Assembly: GCA_039933635.1 (NCBI GenBank)
Contig: JBDTNQ010000001.1
Location: forward strand, 1-64,000
Length of the DNA stretch: 64,000 nucleotides
Direction: 5' to 3'
From: JBDTNQ01 sp039933635
GTDB taxonomy: Bacteria; Acidobacteriota; Vicinamibacteria; Vicinamibacterales; SCN-69-37
A program made the position numbers and the translations under genes. Positions 42,677 through 50,939 of this stretch are shown here, piece after piece (position 1 is the first letter of the stretch; each line of letters starts with the position of its first letter). The notes beneath the pieces were generated by a model that was not told the DNA's origin, made no database searches, and saw only the letters and a list, made by a program, of their open reading frames with translations.

Positions 42677-44029
42677 TCATCGTCCCCTGAGCATTCCCAT
42701 CAATCGCTGACGACCCTTGCGACCGCCGCCCATGCTCGTCATCGCCTTGAGCATCTTGCGCATTTCGACGAACTGCTTGAGCATGCGATTCACTTCTTCC
42801 ACGCTCGTCCCGCTGCCGCGCGCAATCCGCTTGCGGCGGCTGCCGTTGATGAGCTGATGGTTCCGCCGCTCGGCGTTGGTCATCGAGCTGACGATCGCCT
42901 CGATGCGGCCGAGCTGCTTGTCGTCCACCTGCCCGCGGGCCTCGTTGAGCTGCTTCAGCCCGCCAAGCCCCGGAATCATGCCCAGCACCTGCTCGAGCGG
43001 TCCCATCTTCTTGATGGTCCGCAGCTGATCCCGAAAATCCTCGAGCGTGAAGTCGTCGAGCCGGGTCTTCTTCTCGAGCCGCTCCCGGCTTTCGTCGTCG
43101 AGCGCCTCTTCCGCGCGCTCGATGAGCGAGAGGACGTCGCCCATGCCGAGCATGCGCGACACGAGACGATCCGGCTGAAACGCCTCGAGATCCTGCAACC
43201 GCTCGCCCGTGCCGGCAAACGCGATCGGCACGCCGACGACACCCACCACCGACAACGCCGCGCCCCCGCGTGCGTCGCCGTCCATCTTCGTCAGCACCAC
43301 GCCCGTGACGCCCACGCGATGGTGAAATTCACCCGCGCTCTTGACCGCATCCTGCCCGGTCATCGCATCCGCGACGTAGAGCAGGTCCGTCGGTTCGACC
43401 GCCGCCTTGATGGCCTCGAGCTCGCCCATCAGGTCGTCGTCGATGTGCAGACGACCGGCCGTGTCGACAATGAGCGTGTCGAATCCCAGATTGCGGGTAT
43501 CCGCCAGCGCACCCTTCGCACGGACGACGGGGTCCATCTCACCCGCGGGGTCGTGCACGCGCCCGCCGATCTGCTTCGCGAGCACTGACAACTGCTCGAT
43601 GGCCGCCGGCCGCCGCACGTCGGTCGACACGAGCATCGCGTGCCGGCCCTGTTTCGCCAGCCACCGCGCCAGCTTCGCCGACGAGGTCGTCTTGCCCGAT
43701 CCCTGCAAGCCCAGCATCAAGATGACGCGGGGCGTCTTCTGCACGGTGGGCAGCCCGCCCGTCGTGTCACCGAAGAGCGCCAGCATCTCGTCCCGCACGA
43801 TCCGCACGACGTGCTGGTCCGGCGTGAGGCTCTTCAACACCTCGTCGCCGATGGCCTTGACCCGCACGCGCTCGATGAACGCCTTGACGACGCGGAAGTT
43901 GACGTCGGCTTCGAGCAGCGCCAGACGAATCTCGCGCAACGCCGTGTCGACCGTCGCCTCGGTGAGGCGAGCCCCACCGCGAAGCGACTTGAAGACGTCC
44001 TGCAGCCGGGCGCTGAGCGATTCGAACAT
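42677..44029 (-). CDS. ffh: Signal recognition particle protein (SRP54 homologue)
   Basis: GTPase that targets nascent membrane proteins with 4.5S RNA and FtsY. 450 aa: N domain (about 1-85), G domain with P-loop GLQGSGKTTSSAKLA, DTAGRLHIDDDL and TKMDGDARGG, then the Met-rich M domain (GLGGLKQLNEA, RIARGSGTSVEEVN, MLKAMTSMGGG). ATG 44029. The 295 bp upstream to 44324 contain no supported gene; one 61-codon frame there is not convincing. Confidence 0.96.
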   Translation of the reverse strand: MFESLSARLQDVFKSLRGGARLTEATVDTALREIRLALLEADVNFRVVKAFIERVRVKAIGDEVLKSLTPDQHVVRIVRDEMLALFGDTTGGLPTVQKTPRVILMLGLQGSGKTTSSAKLARWLAKQGRHAMLVSTDVRRPAAIEQLSVLAKQIGGRVHDPAGEMDPVVRAKGALADTRNLGFDTLIVDTAGRLHIDDDLMGELEAIKAAVEPTDLLYVADAMTGQDAVKSAGEFHHRVGVTGVVLTKMDGDARGGAALSVVGVVGVPIAFAGTGERLQDLEAFQPDRLVSRMLGMGDVLSLIERAEEALDDESRERLEKKTRLDDFTLEDFRDQLRTIKKMGPLEQVLGMIPGLGGLKQLNEARGQVDDKQLGRIEAIVSSMTNAERRNHQLINGSRRKRIARGSGTSVEEVNRMLKQFVEMRKMLKAMTSMGGGRKGRQRLMGMLRGR

Positions 44030-44278
44030 GCGAGTAAAGGTGCCCTTGGCCGCTAACCGGCTCTAGCGCAAACAGTTATGGTATACGAACTTGCCGGGGC
44101 TCTCAACAGGTTCGACGAGGACCCCGCGGGCGGGCCCACCACGATAACTGATCGCACGTTCAGCCGCATCCTGTTGAGTCTAGGCGCGTTGAGCGCCGGC
44201 TCGCTGGCGTGGTTCGCCCGGGCCGCCGGGTTCCCCGTGCCCTACCGGGATGGCTGGGACTGAAGTCGCGCAAGTCTT

Positions 44279-44302
44279 GCCCTGGACCTTCAGGTCCGGG
44301 GC
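44279..44302. repeat. Intergenic palindromic element, copy 3
   Basis: GCCCTGGACC (44279-44288) and GGTCCGGGGC (44293-44302) form a 10-bp stem with one G-U pair around loop TTCA. The GGACCTTCAGGTCC core matches copies at 3256-3290 and 31041-31061. It lies downstream of the TMEM175-like gene, where it could act as a 3' hairpin for that operon. Confidence 0.6.
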
Positions 44303-44324
44303 ATCGCGTCACCCCGTCCCACGC

Positions 44325-44900
44325 TCAGTGATTGAGCGTGCGCTCGATGCGCCGATCCGGCACCAGCCACATGATCGCCACCAGCACGTAGAAGCCGCAG
44401 GCGACGCCCGGCCACCGTGAGGAACAGGCGACCGCGATGATGTACCAGAGGATCGAGATCTTGCCCTTGAAGTCGTCGCCGAGCGCGACCGCGAGCTTCG
44501 AATCGTGCGGGTGCAGCGCGAGCAGCTGTCGCGTCAGAATGAAGTACGCAATCGACGCCATGAGCAGCACGATGCCGTAGACGGCCACCGGGGGCGACGA
44601 GAAGTGGGTCTCGCCCATCCACGCCGTGGCGAAGGGGACGAGAGACAGCCAGAACAGCAGGTGAAGATTGGCCCAGAGCACGCGTCCGTCCACGTGCTGG
44701 ACGATCTGCATCAGGTGGTGGTGATTGCTCCAGTAGATGCCGATGAACACGTAGCTGAGCACGTAGCTGAGCACGACCGGGGTGAGGTGACGAAGCGCTT
44801 CCCAGGTAGGCTCGTGCGGCGCCGCCAGCTCGAGCACCATGATCGTGATGATGACGGCCATCACGCCGTCGCTGAAGGCTTCGAGCCGGCCTTTCGTCAT
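44325..44900 (-). CDS. TMEM175-like (DUF1211) potassium channel family protein
   Basis: 191 aa with about five to six membrane helices. The N-terminal motif RLEAFSDGVMAVIITIMVLE and FWLSLVPFATAWMGE are the pore-helix and second signatures of the bacterial TMEM175 family, which forms tetrameric potassium-permeable channels gated by hydrophobic residues. The start overlaps the ribBA stop by 4 bp, so it is the last gene of the rib unit. Any link with riboflavin is positional only. Confidence 0.88.
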   Translation of the reverse strand: MTKGRLEAFSDGVMAVIITIMVLELAAPHEPTWEALRHLTPVVLSYVLSYVFIGIYWSNHHHLMQIVQHVDGRVLWANLHLLFWLSLVPFATAWMGETHFSSPPVAVYGIVLLMASIAYFILTRQLLALHPHDSKLAVALGDDFKGKISILWYIIAVACSSRWPGVACGFYVLVAIMWLVPDRRIERTLNH

Positions 44901-46144
44901 ACCGACTTCAGGGTGTGCCCGAGCTTGTCCTTCTTCGTCTTCATGTACCGCCGCGTGAACTCCGTTGTCGGAGCGATCTCGAGCGGCAGCGTCTCGACGA
45001 CGGACAGTCCGTAGCCTTCGAGGCCGACGAACTTACGCGGGTTGTTGGTGAGGAGGCGCATGCTGCGTACCTTCAGGTCGCGCAGGATCTGGGCGCCGAT
45101 GCCGTAGTCGCGCTGGTCCGGCTTGAACCCCAGGCGCTCGTTCGCCTCGACGGTGTCGAGGCCCTGCTCCTGGAGCTCGTACGCGCGAATCTTGTTCGCG
45201 AGTCCAATGCCGCGCCCTTCCTGATGCAGATACAGGAGGACGCCCCGCCCTTCATCGGCGATGCGTTTCATCGCGGCATCCTTCTGCGGACCACAATCGC
45301 ATCGGAGCGAGTGGAAGACGTCGCCGGTGAGGCACTTGGAGTGCACGCGCACCATCACGTCCGTGCCGGATCCGATGTCCCCGCGCACGAGCGCGACGTG
45401 CGAATCGCCATCGATCAGGCTCTCGTAGGCGTGAATCATGAAGGTGCCGTAGTGCGTGGGCAGCGTGGCCGACGCCAGCCGGCGCACCATCCCCTCGGTG
45501 CGCATCCGGTACCGGATGAGCTCCGCGATGGTGATCATCAGCAGACCGTGCTTGCGGGCGAACTTGGTCAACTCGGGCACGCGCGCCATCGAGCCGTTGT
45601 CGTTCATCACCTCGCAAATCACGCTCGCCGGATAGAGGCCCGCAATCCGCGCCAGATCGACGCCCGCCTCGGTGTGGCCCGAACGCACGAGCACGCCGCC
45701 GTTGCGGGCGCGCAGCGGAAAGATGTGACCAGGACGGGCCAGGTCGCGCGGCGTGGTGCCTGGCGTAATCGCCACCTCGACCGTGCGGGCGCGATCCGCC
45801 GCCGAGACGCCGGTGGACGTGCCGGAGGCGGCGTCGATCGACACGCAGAAGGCCGTCTCGCGCCGCGACGAGTTCGTGGCGACCTCGAGCGGCAGTTCCA
45901 ACTCATCGAGACGCTCCGGCGTCATCGCCAGACACACGAGCCCGCGCCCGTGCTTCACCATGAAGTTGATGGATTCGGACGTCACCTTCGACGCGGCCAT
46001 CGTGAGATCGCCTTCGTTCTCCCGATCCTCATCGTCGACAACGATGATCATCTTGCCGGCGCGGATGGCGGCGATGGCATCTTCGACCGGCGCAAACGGG
46101 GCGGCGGTGCGTGCGGGCTTGGCGAGCTTCAGTTTCTTGGTCAT
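44897..46144 (-). CDS. ribBA: Bifunctional DHBP synthase / GTP cyclohydrolase II
   Basis: Supplies both branches of riboflavin synthesis. 415 aa. N-terminal RibB domain (about 18-215): DDEDRENEGDL, HGRGLVCLAM, RSGHTEAGVD. C-terminal RibA domain (about 220-415): zinc Cys in CLTGDVFHSLRCDC and the catalytic region HQEGRGIGLANKI. RibB and RibA halves look complete. The start overlaps ribE by 4 bp (ATGA). Confidence 0.96.
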   Translation of the reverse strand: MTKKLKLAKPARTAAPFAPVEDAIAAIRAGKMIIVVDDEDRENEGDLTMAASKVTSESINFMVKHGRGLVCLAMTPERLDELELPLEVATNSSRRETAFCVSIDAASGTSTGVSAADRARTVEVAITPGTTPRDLARPGHIFPLRARNGGVLVRSGHTEAGVDLARIAGLYPASVICEVMNDNGSMARVPELTKFARKHGLLMITIAELIRYRMRTEGMVRRLASATLPTHYGTFMIHAYESLIDGDSHVALVRGDIGSGTDVMVRVHSKCLTGDVFHSLRCDCGPQKDAAMKRIADEGRGVLLYLHQEGRGIGLANKIRAYELQEQGLDTVEANERLGFKPDQRDYGIGAQILRDLKVRSMRLLTNNPRKFVGLEGYGLSVVETLPLEIAPTTEFTRRYMKTKKDKLGHTLKSV

Positions 46145-46836
46145 CTGGGGAGCGGTTCCGGGGTTCCGGGGTTCTGAGGTTCTGGGGTCCGGTTCTGGGG
46201 TTCTGGGGTTCGGGTCTGGGGTTCCGGGCTCCGTCGCTGCAGATCCAAGGCGCCGGCCGACAAGAGACGCGCGACGTACTTACCGAGTACGTCGACCTCG
46301 ACGTTCACCGCATCGCCGGGCTCGGCCACGCCAAGCGATGTATGCGCGAACGTGAACGGGATGATCTGCACGGCAATCGTGCCCGGCGCCATCGCCGCGA
46401 TGGTGAGGCTGATGCCGTCAATCGCAATAGAGCCCTTCAGCACGACCAGCGATTCCAGATCGGCGGGCAGATCGATGTCGATCCAGTGACTGTCCCCTTC
46501 CGGCCGAATCGAACGAATCACGCCGACACCGTCCACATGACCCAGCACGAAGTGGCCGCCCATTCGCGCGTCAGCGCGCAGCGGCCGTTCGAGGTTCACC
46601 ACCTGTCCCACGCGCATGCCGCCGAGCGAGGTCGCCTGCAGCGTGGCCGGCCCGAGGTCCGCCGAAAAACCGTGTGCATCCGGATCGACGGCGGTGAGAC
46701 ACGTGCCGTTCACGGCGACGCTGTCGCCGGGGCGGATCTCGGCTGCCAGTGGCGTCGACACGCGCAGGCGGCCTCCCGCCGGTACCGCGTCGAGGGTCTC
46801 AATGCGCCCGATGGCTTCGATCAGTCCCGTGAACAT
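46141..46836 (-). CDS. ribE: Riboflavin synthase, alpha chain
   Basis: Dismutates two lumazines into riboflavin. 231 aa from ATG 46836 (MFTGLIEAIGRIETL), the conserved N terminus. Two lumazine-binding beta barrels: NGTCLTA with GGHFVLGHVDG, then DGISLTI with VEVDVLGKYVARLL. The last 30 residues are repeated PEPQ and TPEPQN units encoded by an intergenic-type DNA repeat, so the tail is an accidental extension. ribD overlaps the start by 38 bp. Confidence 0.94.
   Translation of the reverse strand: MFTGLIEAIGRIETLDAVPAGGRLRVSTPLAAEIRPGDSVAVNGTCLTAVDPDAHGFSADLGPATLQATSLGGMRVGQVVNLERPLRADARMGGHFVLGHVDGVGVIRSIRPEGDSHWIDIDLPADLESLVVLKGSIAIDGISLTIAAMAPGTIAVQIIPFTFAHTSLGVAEPGDAVNVEVDVLGKYVARLLSAGALDLQRRSPEPQTRTPEPQNRTPEPQNPGTPEPLPR
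46150..46234. repeat. GGTTCTGG repeat block inside the 3' end of ribE
   Basis: On + the sequence runs as GGTTCCGGGGTTCTGAGG and similar heptamer-like units for about 85 bp, ending 6 bp before the ribBA start. The same type of repeat lies upstream of pyrH and gpsA. Here it is read as the C-terminal tail of ribE, PEPQ/TPEPQN units. In each place the CAGAACC strand points towards the next start codon. Confidence 0.65.
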
Positions 46837-47905
46837 CGAATTCAATCAGTAAGTCATCGCCGAGTTGCAGCGTGCGCGAGGGCCCGGCCGGCATGACACC
46901 GGGCCCGGAAGGCGTGAGAAGCGGCACACCGCTCCCCAACCGCTGCGGCGTCACGACCCATTGAGCCCGGTCGATCAACGCGGCCTCGGCGAACGCGGCG
47001 TGCAGCGCAGGGCCGCCCTCGACGAGCAACGACACAATCGGCCGCGCGCCAAGATAGGTCAGCACCTCGCGGAGGTCGCGCGTCTCGAACGCGGCAATCT
47101 CCACCCCCTGTCGCTGCAATTCATGGAAGTGCCCCGCCTGGCCGGCCAGCGTGCGAGCGGCTGTCACCATTATGACTGGGCCCGCGGACTGCGTCGAGAA
47201 CACGCGTGCCGTCGCAGGCACTCGCCCGCGCCAGTCGAAAATCACCCGTGTCAACGGCCTGAATCGATAGGCCCCCCTCGCCGTCAGCAGCGGATCGTCC
47301 ACGAGCACCGTGCCCGATCCGACCGCAATCGCGTCAATTTCGGCGCGTTGGCGGTGAAAATACCGGTCCGCCACCGGACCGGTGAGCCGGATACGGCCCG
47401 TGCGTTCGCCGACGAAACCGTCGAGCGACGTCGCGGCCTTCACCGTCACGAACGGGCGCTTGAGCGTGATCCACGTGAAGAACGCCGCGTGCTGCTCGCG
47501 CGCGGCTTCGCGCGCGACGTCCGAGGCAACATCGATGCCGCGCTCGCGGAGATAGGCGAAACCGCGGCCGGACACTTCGGGGTTCGGATCGCGCAGCGCC
47601 GCCACGACGCGAGCAATGCCCGCCGCAGCAATGCGCTCGACACACGGCCCGGTGCGCCCCGTGTGCGAGCACGGCTCGAGCGTGCAGTAGAGCGTGGCGC
47701 CATCGGCGAGCGCCCCGGCCGCGTCGAGCGCCATCACCTCGGCGTGCGCCCCGCCGGCTGGCTGCGTCGTGCCCTGGCCTACGACAATGCCGTCGCGCGT
47801 TACGACGACGGCGCCCACGTTGGGATTCGGACTCGTACGCCCCCGGCCACGCTCGCCCCAGAAGAGCGCGCGCTCCATGAACGCGTGATCGTCCGCGCGT
47901 GTCAC
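46799..47905 (-). CDS. ribD: Bifunctional diaminohydroxyphosphoribosylaminopyrimidine deaminase / uracil reductase
   Basis: Second and third steps of the GTP branch of riboflavin synthesis. 368 aa. N-terminal deaminase with zinc motif GGAHAEVMAL and LEPCSHTGRTGPC; C-terminal reductase (about 145-360) with KAATSLDGFVGERTG, DAIAVGSGTVLVDDPLL and LLVEGGPALHAAF. GTG 47905 gives a 4-bp overlap with ftsY (GTG 47908 is possible). The last 38 bp overlap the ribE start. Confidence 0.95.
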   Translation of the reverse strand: MTRADDHAFMERALFWGERGRGRTSPNPNVGAVVVTRDGIVVGQGTTQPAGGAHAEVMALDAAGALADGATLYCTLEPCSHTGRTGPCVERIAAAGIARVVAALRDPNPEVSGRGFAYLRERGIDVASDVAREAAREQHAAFFTWITLKRPFVTVKAATSLDGFVGERTGRIRLTGPVADRYFHRQRAEIDAIAVGSGTVLVDDPLLTARGAYRFRPLTRVIFDWRGRVPATARVFSTQSAGPVIMVTAARTLAGQAGHFHELQRQGVEIAAFETRDLREVLTYLGARPIVSLLVEGGPALHAAFAEAALIDRAQWVVTPQRLGSGVPLLTPSGPGVMPAGPSRTLQLGDDLLIEFDVHGTDRSHRAH

Positions 47906-48837
47906 CACTTCTCGGTGAACAGGGCGTCGACGTAGGCGTCGGCGTCGAAGGGCAGCAGGTCGTCAATGGCCTCGCCCACGCCAATGAAGCGAATCGGCAG
48001 CTTCAGGTCGTTGGCAATCGCCACCGCTACGCCACCCTTGGCGGTGCCGTCGAGCTTCGTGAGCACGATGCCGTTGGCGCCGCTGGCGGCCATGAACTCG
48101 CGCGCCTGGACCAGGCCGTTCTGGCCCACGGTCGCGTCGAGCACCAGCAACACCTCGTGCGGGGCGCCCGGCACCTCGCGGCCAACGATGCGGCGGATCT
48201 TATCGAGCTCCGCCATCAGGTTCGCCCGCGTGTGCAGCCGTCCAGCCGTGTCCACCAACACCAAATCCTTGCCGCGCGCCTTTGCGGCCGACACGGCATC
48301 AAAGGTAACCGCGGCCGGATCGGAGCCGGCTTGCGCCCGGATCAGATCGACGCCCGCTCGCGACGTCCACACCGCCAACTGCTCGACCGCCGCCGCGCGG
48401 AACGTATCGGCCGCGCAAACCATGACGGAACGGCCTTCCTGGCGGTACAAATTCGCCAGCTTCCCGACCGTCGTCGTCTTACCCGTGCCGTTGACGCCGA
48501 CGATGAGCACGACGTGCGGCGTGACCGTGACGGCGGGCGCCGGCTGCACGTCGGTCAGAATCTTCCGCATGATGCGCACGACACGGTCGCGCAGCGACCC
48601 GTCGCGATCGCGGCGAACGGCCTCGAGAATCCGCTCCGTCGCGCTGAGTCCGACGTCAGCTGTCAGCAGGGCGTCCTCGAGCGCGTCGAGCGTGTCGAGG
48701 TTGAGCGGCCGCCCGGCCACGGGAGGCGCCGCAACCGCCGTGGCGGATGGCGATCCGTCGGCGCCCGCCATTCGCTCACGAATCTGCGTGGCGGTCTTGG
48801 CGAGTCCAGCTTTGATGCGCGAAAAGAGCGACGCCAT
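47902..48837 (-). CDS. ftsY: Signal recognition particle receptor FtsY
   Basis: Receptor GTPase for SRP at the membrane. 311 aa, without the long acidic A domain of E. coli FtsY. NG core: VGVNGTGKTTTVGKLA, DTAGRLHTRANLMAELDKI, TKLDGTAKGG and PIRFIGVGEAIDDL. It starts 2 bp after gpsA and couples to ribD. ffh is 4 kb away in the same orientation. Confidence 0.96.
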   Translation of the reverse strand: MASLFSRIKAGLAKTATQIRERMAGADGSPSATAVAAPPVAGRPLNLDTLDALEDALLTADVGLSATERILEAVRRDRDGSLRDRVVRIMRKILTDVQPAPAVTVTPHVVLIVGVNGTGKTTTVGKLANLYRQEGRSVMVCAADTFRAAAVEQLAVWTSRAGVDLIRAQAGSDPAAVTFDAVSAAKARGKDLVLVDTAGRLHTRANLMAELDKIRRIVGREVPGAPHEVLLVLDATVGQNGLVQAREFMAASGANGIVLTKLDGTAKGGVAVAIANDLKLPIRFIGVGEAIDDLLPFDADAYVDALFTEKW

Positions 48838-48839
48838 GC

Positions 48840-49856
48840 TTACTCGGTCTCCAGTTCGTCGCGCTGCGGACGCAGCATCAGGCAGCCCACGGCCTCGCGC
48901 GGTGTGCGGCGGCCGGCCAGGACTTCGGCCATCTGCGCGGCAATGGGCAACTCGACGCCGTGCGCGGCGCCAAGCGCGAGTGCGGCCGACGTCGTGCGCA
49001 CGCCCTCCGCGACCATGCGCATGCTCGACAACACCGAATCGAGCGATCGGCCGTGCCCGAGTTCCACACCCACATGCCGGTTGCGGCTCAGCGTGCCCGT
49101 GCAGGTCAGCACGAGATCACCGAGACCGCTGAGGCCCGCGAGCGTCTCACGTCGGCCGCCCATCGCACAGGCCAGCCGCGACATCTCCGCCAGGCCGCGC
49201 GTGATCAGCGCCGCCAGAGCGTTGTGGCCGAGCTCCAGCGATTCGACCACACCCGCGGCAATCGCGATGATGTTCTTGAGGGCCGCTCCCAGTTCCACGC
49301 CTGCCACATCGTCGGACGCGTAGAGGCGTACGGAAGCGCCGCGAAATTCTTCCTGGACAGCGCGGACAGCGGTTTCGTCCGCCGAGGCCGCCACCAAGGC
49401 AGTGGGACAGCCACGGGCGACCTCCGACGCAAAGCTCGGCCCCGACAACACGACGACGGGATGACGATGGCCGGTCTCCTGGCGGATGACGTCAGACATG
49501 CGCTCGAGCGTGTCGGTCTCGAGCCCTTTGGTCGCGCTGACGAAGACGGCGTCGGGCGATGCTCCAGGGGCCGCGGCGCGGACGACCTCACGTAGTCCGT
49601 GCGACGGGACGGCCACGATCACGTAGCGCGCCCCGCTGAGGGCGCACCCAAGATCGGCCACCGGGGTCACCAGATCGGGAAGAGAGATGCCCGGTAAGTA
49701 GGTGCGATTGGCGCGGTGAGCGGCCAACTCCGCGACGAGCGTCGCATCACGTCCCCACAACGAGACTTCCCGTCCGACACCGCCCAGGTGGACCGCAAGG
49801 GCTGTGCCCCAACTCCCCGCGCCCAGTACCGCGGCACGATTGCTCGAAGAAGACAT
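48840..49856 (-). CDS. gpsA: Glycerol-3-phosphate dehydrogenase [NAD(P)+]
   Basis: Makes sn-glycerol-3-phosphate for phospholipids. 338 aa. Rossmann start AAVLGAGSWGTALAVHLGG, SATKGLE (Lys), VVLSGPSFASEVA, ALKNIIAIAAGV and GLSGLGDLVLTCTGTLSRN. First gene of the gpsA-ftsY-rib unit. A TAGAAT box ends 9 nt upstream of the ATG. Confidence 0.96.
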   Translation of the reverse strand: MSSSSNRAAVLGAGSWGTALAVHLGGVGREVSLWGRDATLVAELAAHRANRTYLPGISLPDLVTPVADLGCALSGARYVIVAVPSHGLREVVRAAAPGASPDAVFVSATKGLETDTLERMSDVIRQETGHRHPVVVLSGPSFASEVARGCPTALVAASADETAVRAVQEEFRGASVRLYASDDVAGVELGAALKNIIAIAAGVVESLELGHNALAALITRGLAEMSRLACAMGGRRETLAGLSGLGDLVLTCTGTLSRNRHVGVELGHGRSLDSVLSSMRMVAEGVRTTSAALALGAAHGVELPIAAQMAEVLAGRRTPREAVGCLMLRPQRDELETE

Positions 49857-49865
49857 TCGATGTTG

Positions 49866-49871
49866 ATTCTA
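49866..49871 (-). promoter_or_regulatory. -10 box TAGAAT for gpsA, possible leaderless start
   Basis: TAGAAT on the minus strand ends 9 nt before the gpsA ATG, and AGAACC stands 17 bp upstream of it as in pyrH. No ribosome-binding motif lies in the 9 nt between. The same arrangement at pyrH supports, but does not prove, a real promoter. Confidence 0.5.
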
Positions 49872-50030
49872 GCGTTTCAGGGTTCTGAGGTTCTGAGGTT
49901 CGGTTCTGGGTTCTGAAGCCGCACCACGGGACGAGGAGCCTCGGGACCAGGGACGACGGAACCGGGATTCGTCCCCCGGTCCCCCCGTCCCCTGGTCCCC
50001 TGGTCCCCTGGTCCCCGGTCCCCTGGTCCC
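49872..50030. repeat. GGTTCTG and GTCCCCTG repeat blocks between the Spy-like gene and gpsA
   Basis: Two adjacent blocks fill the 174-bp gap. The first (49879-49919) repeats GGTTCTGAG or GGTTCTGGG. The second (49975-50030) repeats GTCCCCTG five to six times and can pair with GGGACCAGGGACG-like bases around 49930-49970 as a hairpin. No gene is seen in the gap. Related repeats occur at 20880 and 46150. Confidence 0.7.
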
Positions 50031-50588
50031 CTATCCCGCCTTGGGCGGCGGCATCGCCCGTCGTCCGCGCGGCCCGGCGCCGATCGCCCCGCGAGGCGTG
50101 GCCCGCATCTGCATCCGCTGCTCGGGCGTCAGCAGGCCGGCGATCGATGTGCGAGCCTTCAGACGAATTTCACTGACCTGCTTCTGCAGCGAGTCGACCT
50201 TGGCGGAGAGGTCCTTGATTTTGCCGCCGTCTCGATTGTCCGCGAAGATCTCGCGCCGCAGCTCCTTGCGGGCGAGCTGTAATTGATCGACAACGGGCGC
50301 CGCCTCGTCGCGCGACTTCAATAGAATGCCGCGGGCCTGCGTGCGCTGGTTGTCGCTCAGGTCGAGGCCGCCGAGCTGCCCGCCTCGGCCGAACCGCCCG
50401 CCCCTGGCGCCAGGTCCAGGTCTGCCGGGACGGCCGACTCTCCCGGGTCCGCCATCTCCGCCGGGCTGACCCGCTCGTGGAGCCCCGCTTCCTTCCGGCG
50501 GTCCCCCGCCCCGCTGGGCGAACCCCGTCCCAGCCGCCATCGCCACCGCCATCGTCGTGGCCAACATCATCATGAGGAGCTTGCGCAT
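50031..50588 (-). CDS. Spy/CpxP-like periplasmic protein with LTxxQ motifs
   Basis: 185 aa from ATG 50588, behind a strong AGGGAGG. Signal peptide (about 1-25, ending TGFAQ), a Gly/Arg/Pro-rich linker (about 26-72) and a helical domain with LDLSDNQRTQ and LLTPEQRMQM, degenerate LTxxQ motifs of the Spy/CpxP family (periplasmic chaperones or stress sensors). Low-complexity basic ends weaken the assignment. Regulation is unknown; its 5' side faces recA. Confidence 0.72.
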   Translation of the reverse strand: MRKLLMMMLATTMAVAMAAGTGFAQRGGGPPEGSGAPRAGQPGGDGGPGRVGRPGRPGPGARGGRFGRGGQLGGLDLSDNQRTQARGILLKSRDEAAPVVDQLQLARKELRREIFADNRDGGKIKDLSAKVDSLQKQVSEIRLKARTSIAGLLTPEQRMQMRATPRGAIGAGPRGRRAMPPPKAG

Positions 50589-50855
50589 ATGAGCCTCCCT
50601 TTCCGTATAACCAGGCCGCACAAACGACCTGTTACTGAGTTAGACCGACCGGCTGATCGCGGGTTGCACACGGAGCTGTGACGAGACGGTGAAGTTCCCC
50701 TGTCCTTGCCTGTCACGGCCCCATTGCAGAATCGACCATACCGGCCGAAGCGGGTGGCAAAATTTGCAACGGTTATCGGCACGAGGCGAAAGTCCGATCG
50801 AACGCTAAGGTGTTGGTTCATAAAAGGATACAGACACATGACGAGCCATTTTCGC

Positions 50856-50884
50856 TTGACAGAAACCTGGCACGCTCCTAGAAT
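50856..50884 (+). promoter_or_regulatory. Sigma70-type promoter for recA
   Basis: TTGACA (50856-50861), 17-bp spacer, TAGAAT (50879-50884). Transcription would begin near 50891, leaving about 49 nt of leader with AAGGAG before the ATG. No E. coli- or Bacillus-type LexA box is seen around it. The 351 bp between the Spy-like gene and recA contain no gene I can support. Confidence 0.8.
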
Positions 50885-50939
50885 CGCGTTCGGTCCGGCG
50901 AGCGTTGCCCCTTTCGGCGGCGCGGCATCAAGGAGTCAC

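Noticed and set aside
44078..44263. 61-codon frame between ffh and the TMEM175-like gene
   Set aside because: It has one hydrophobic stretch but no ribosome-binding site or recognisable family, and it lies over the probable ffh promoter region.
44915..46177. Open frame opposite ribBA, about 420 codons
   Set aside because: RibBA has all RibB and RibA motifs; the mirror frame is an artefact of GC skew in codon positions.
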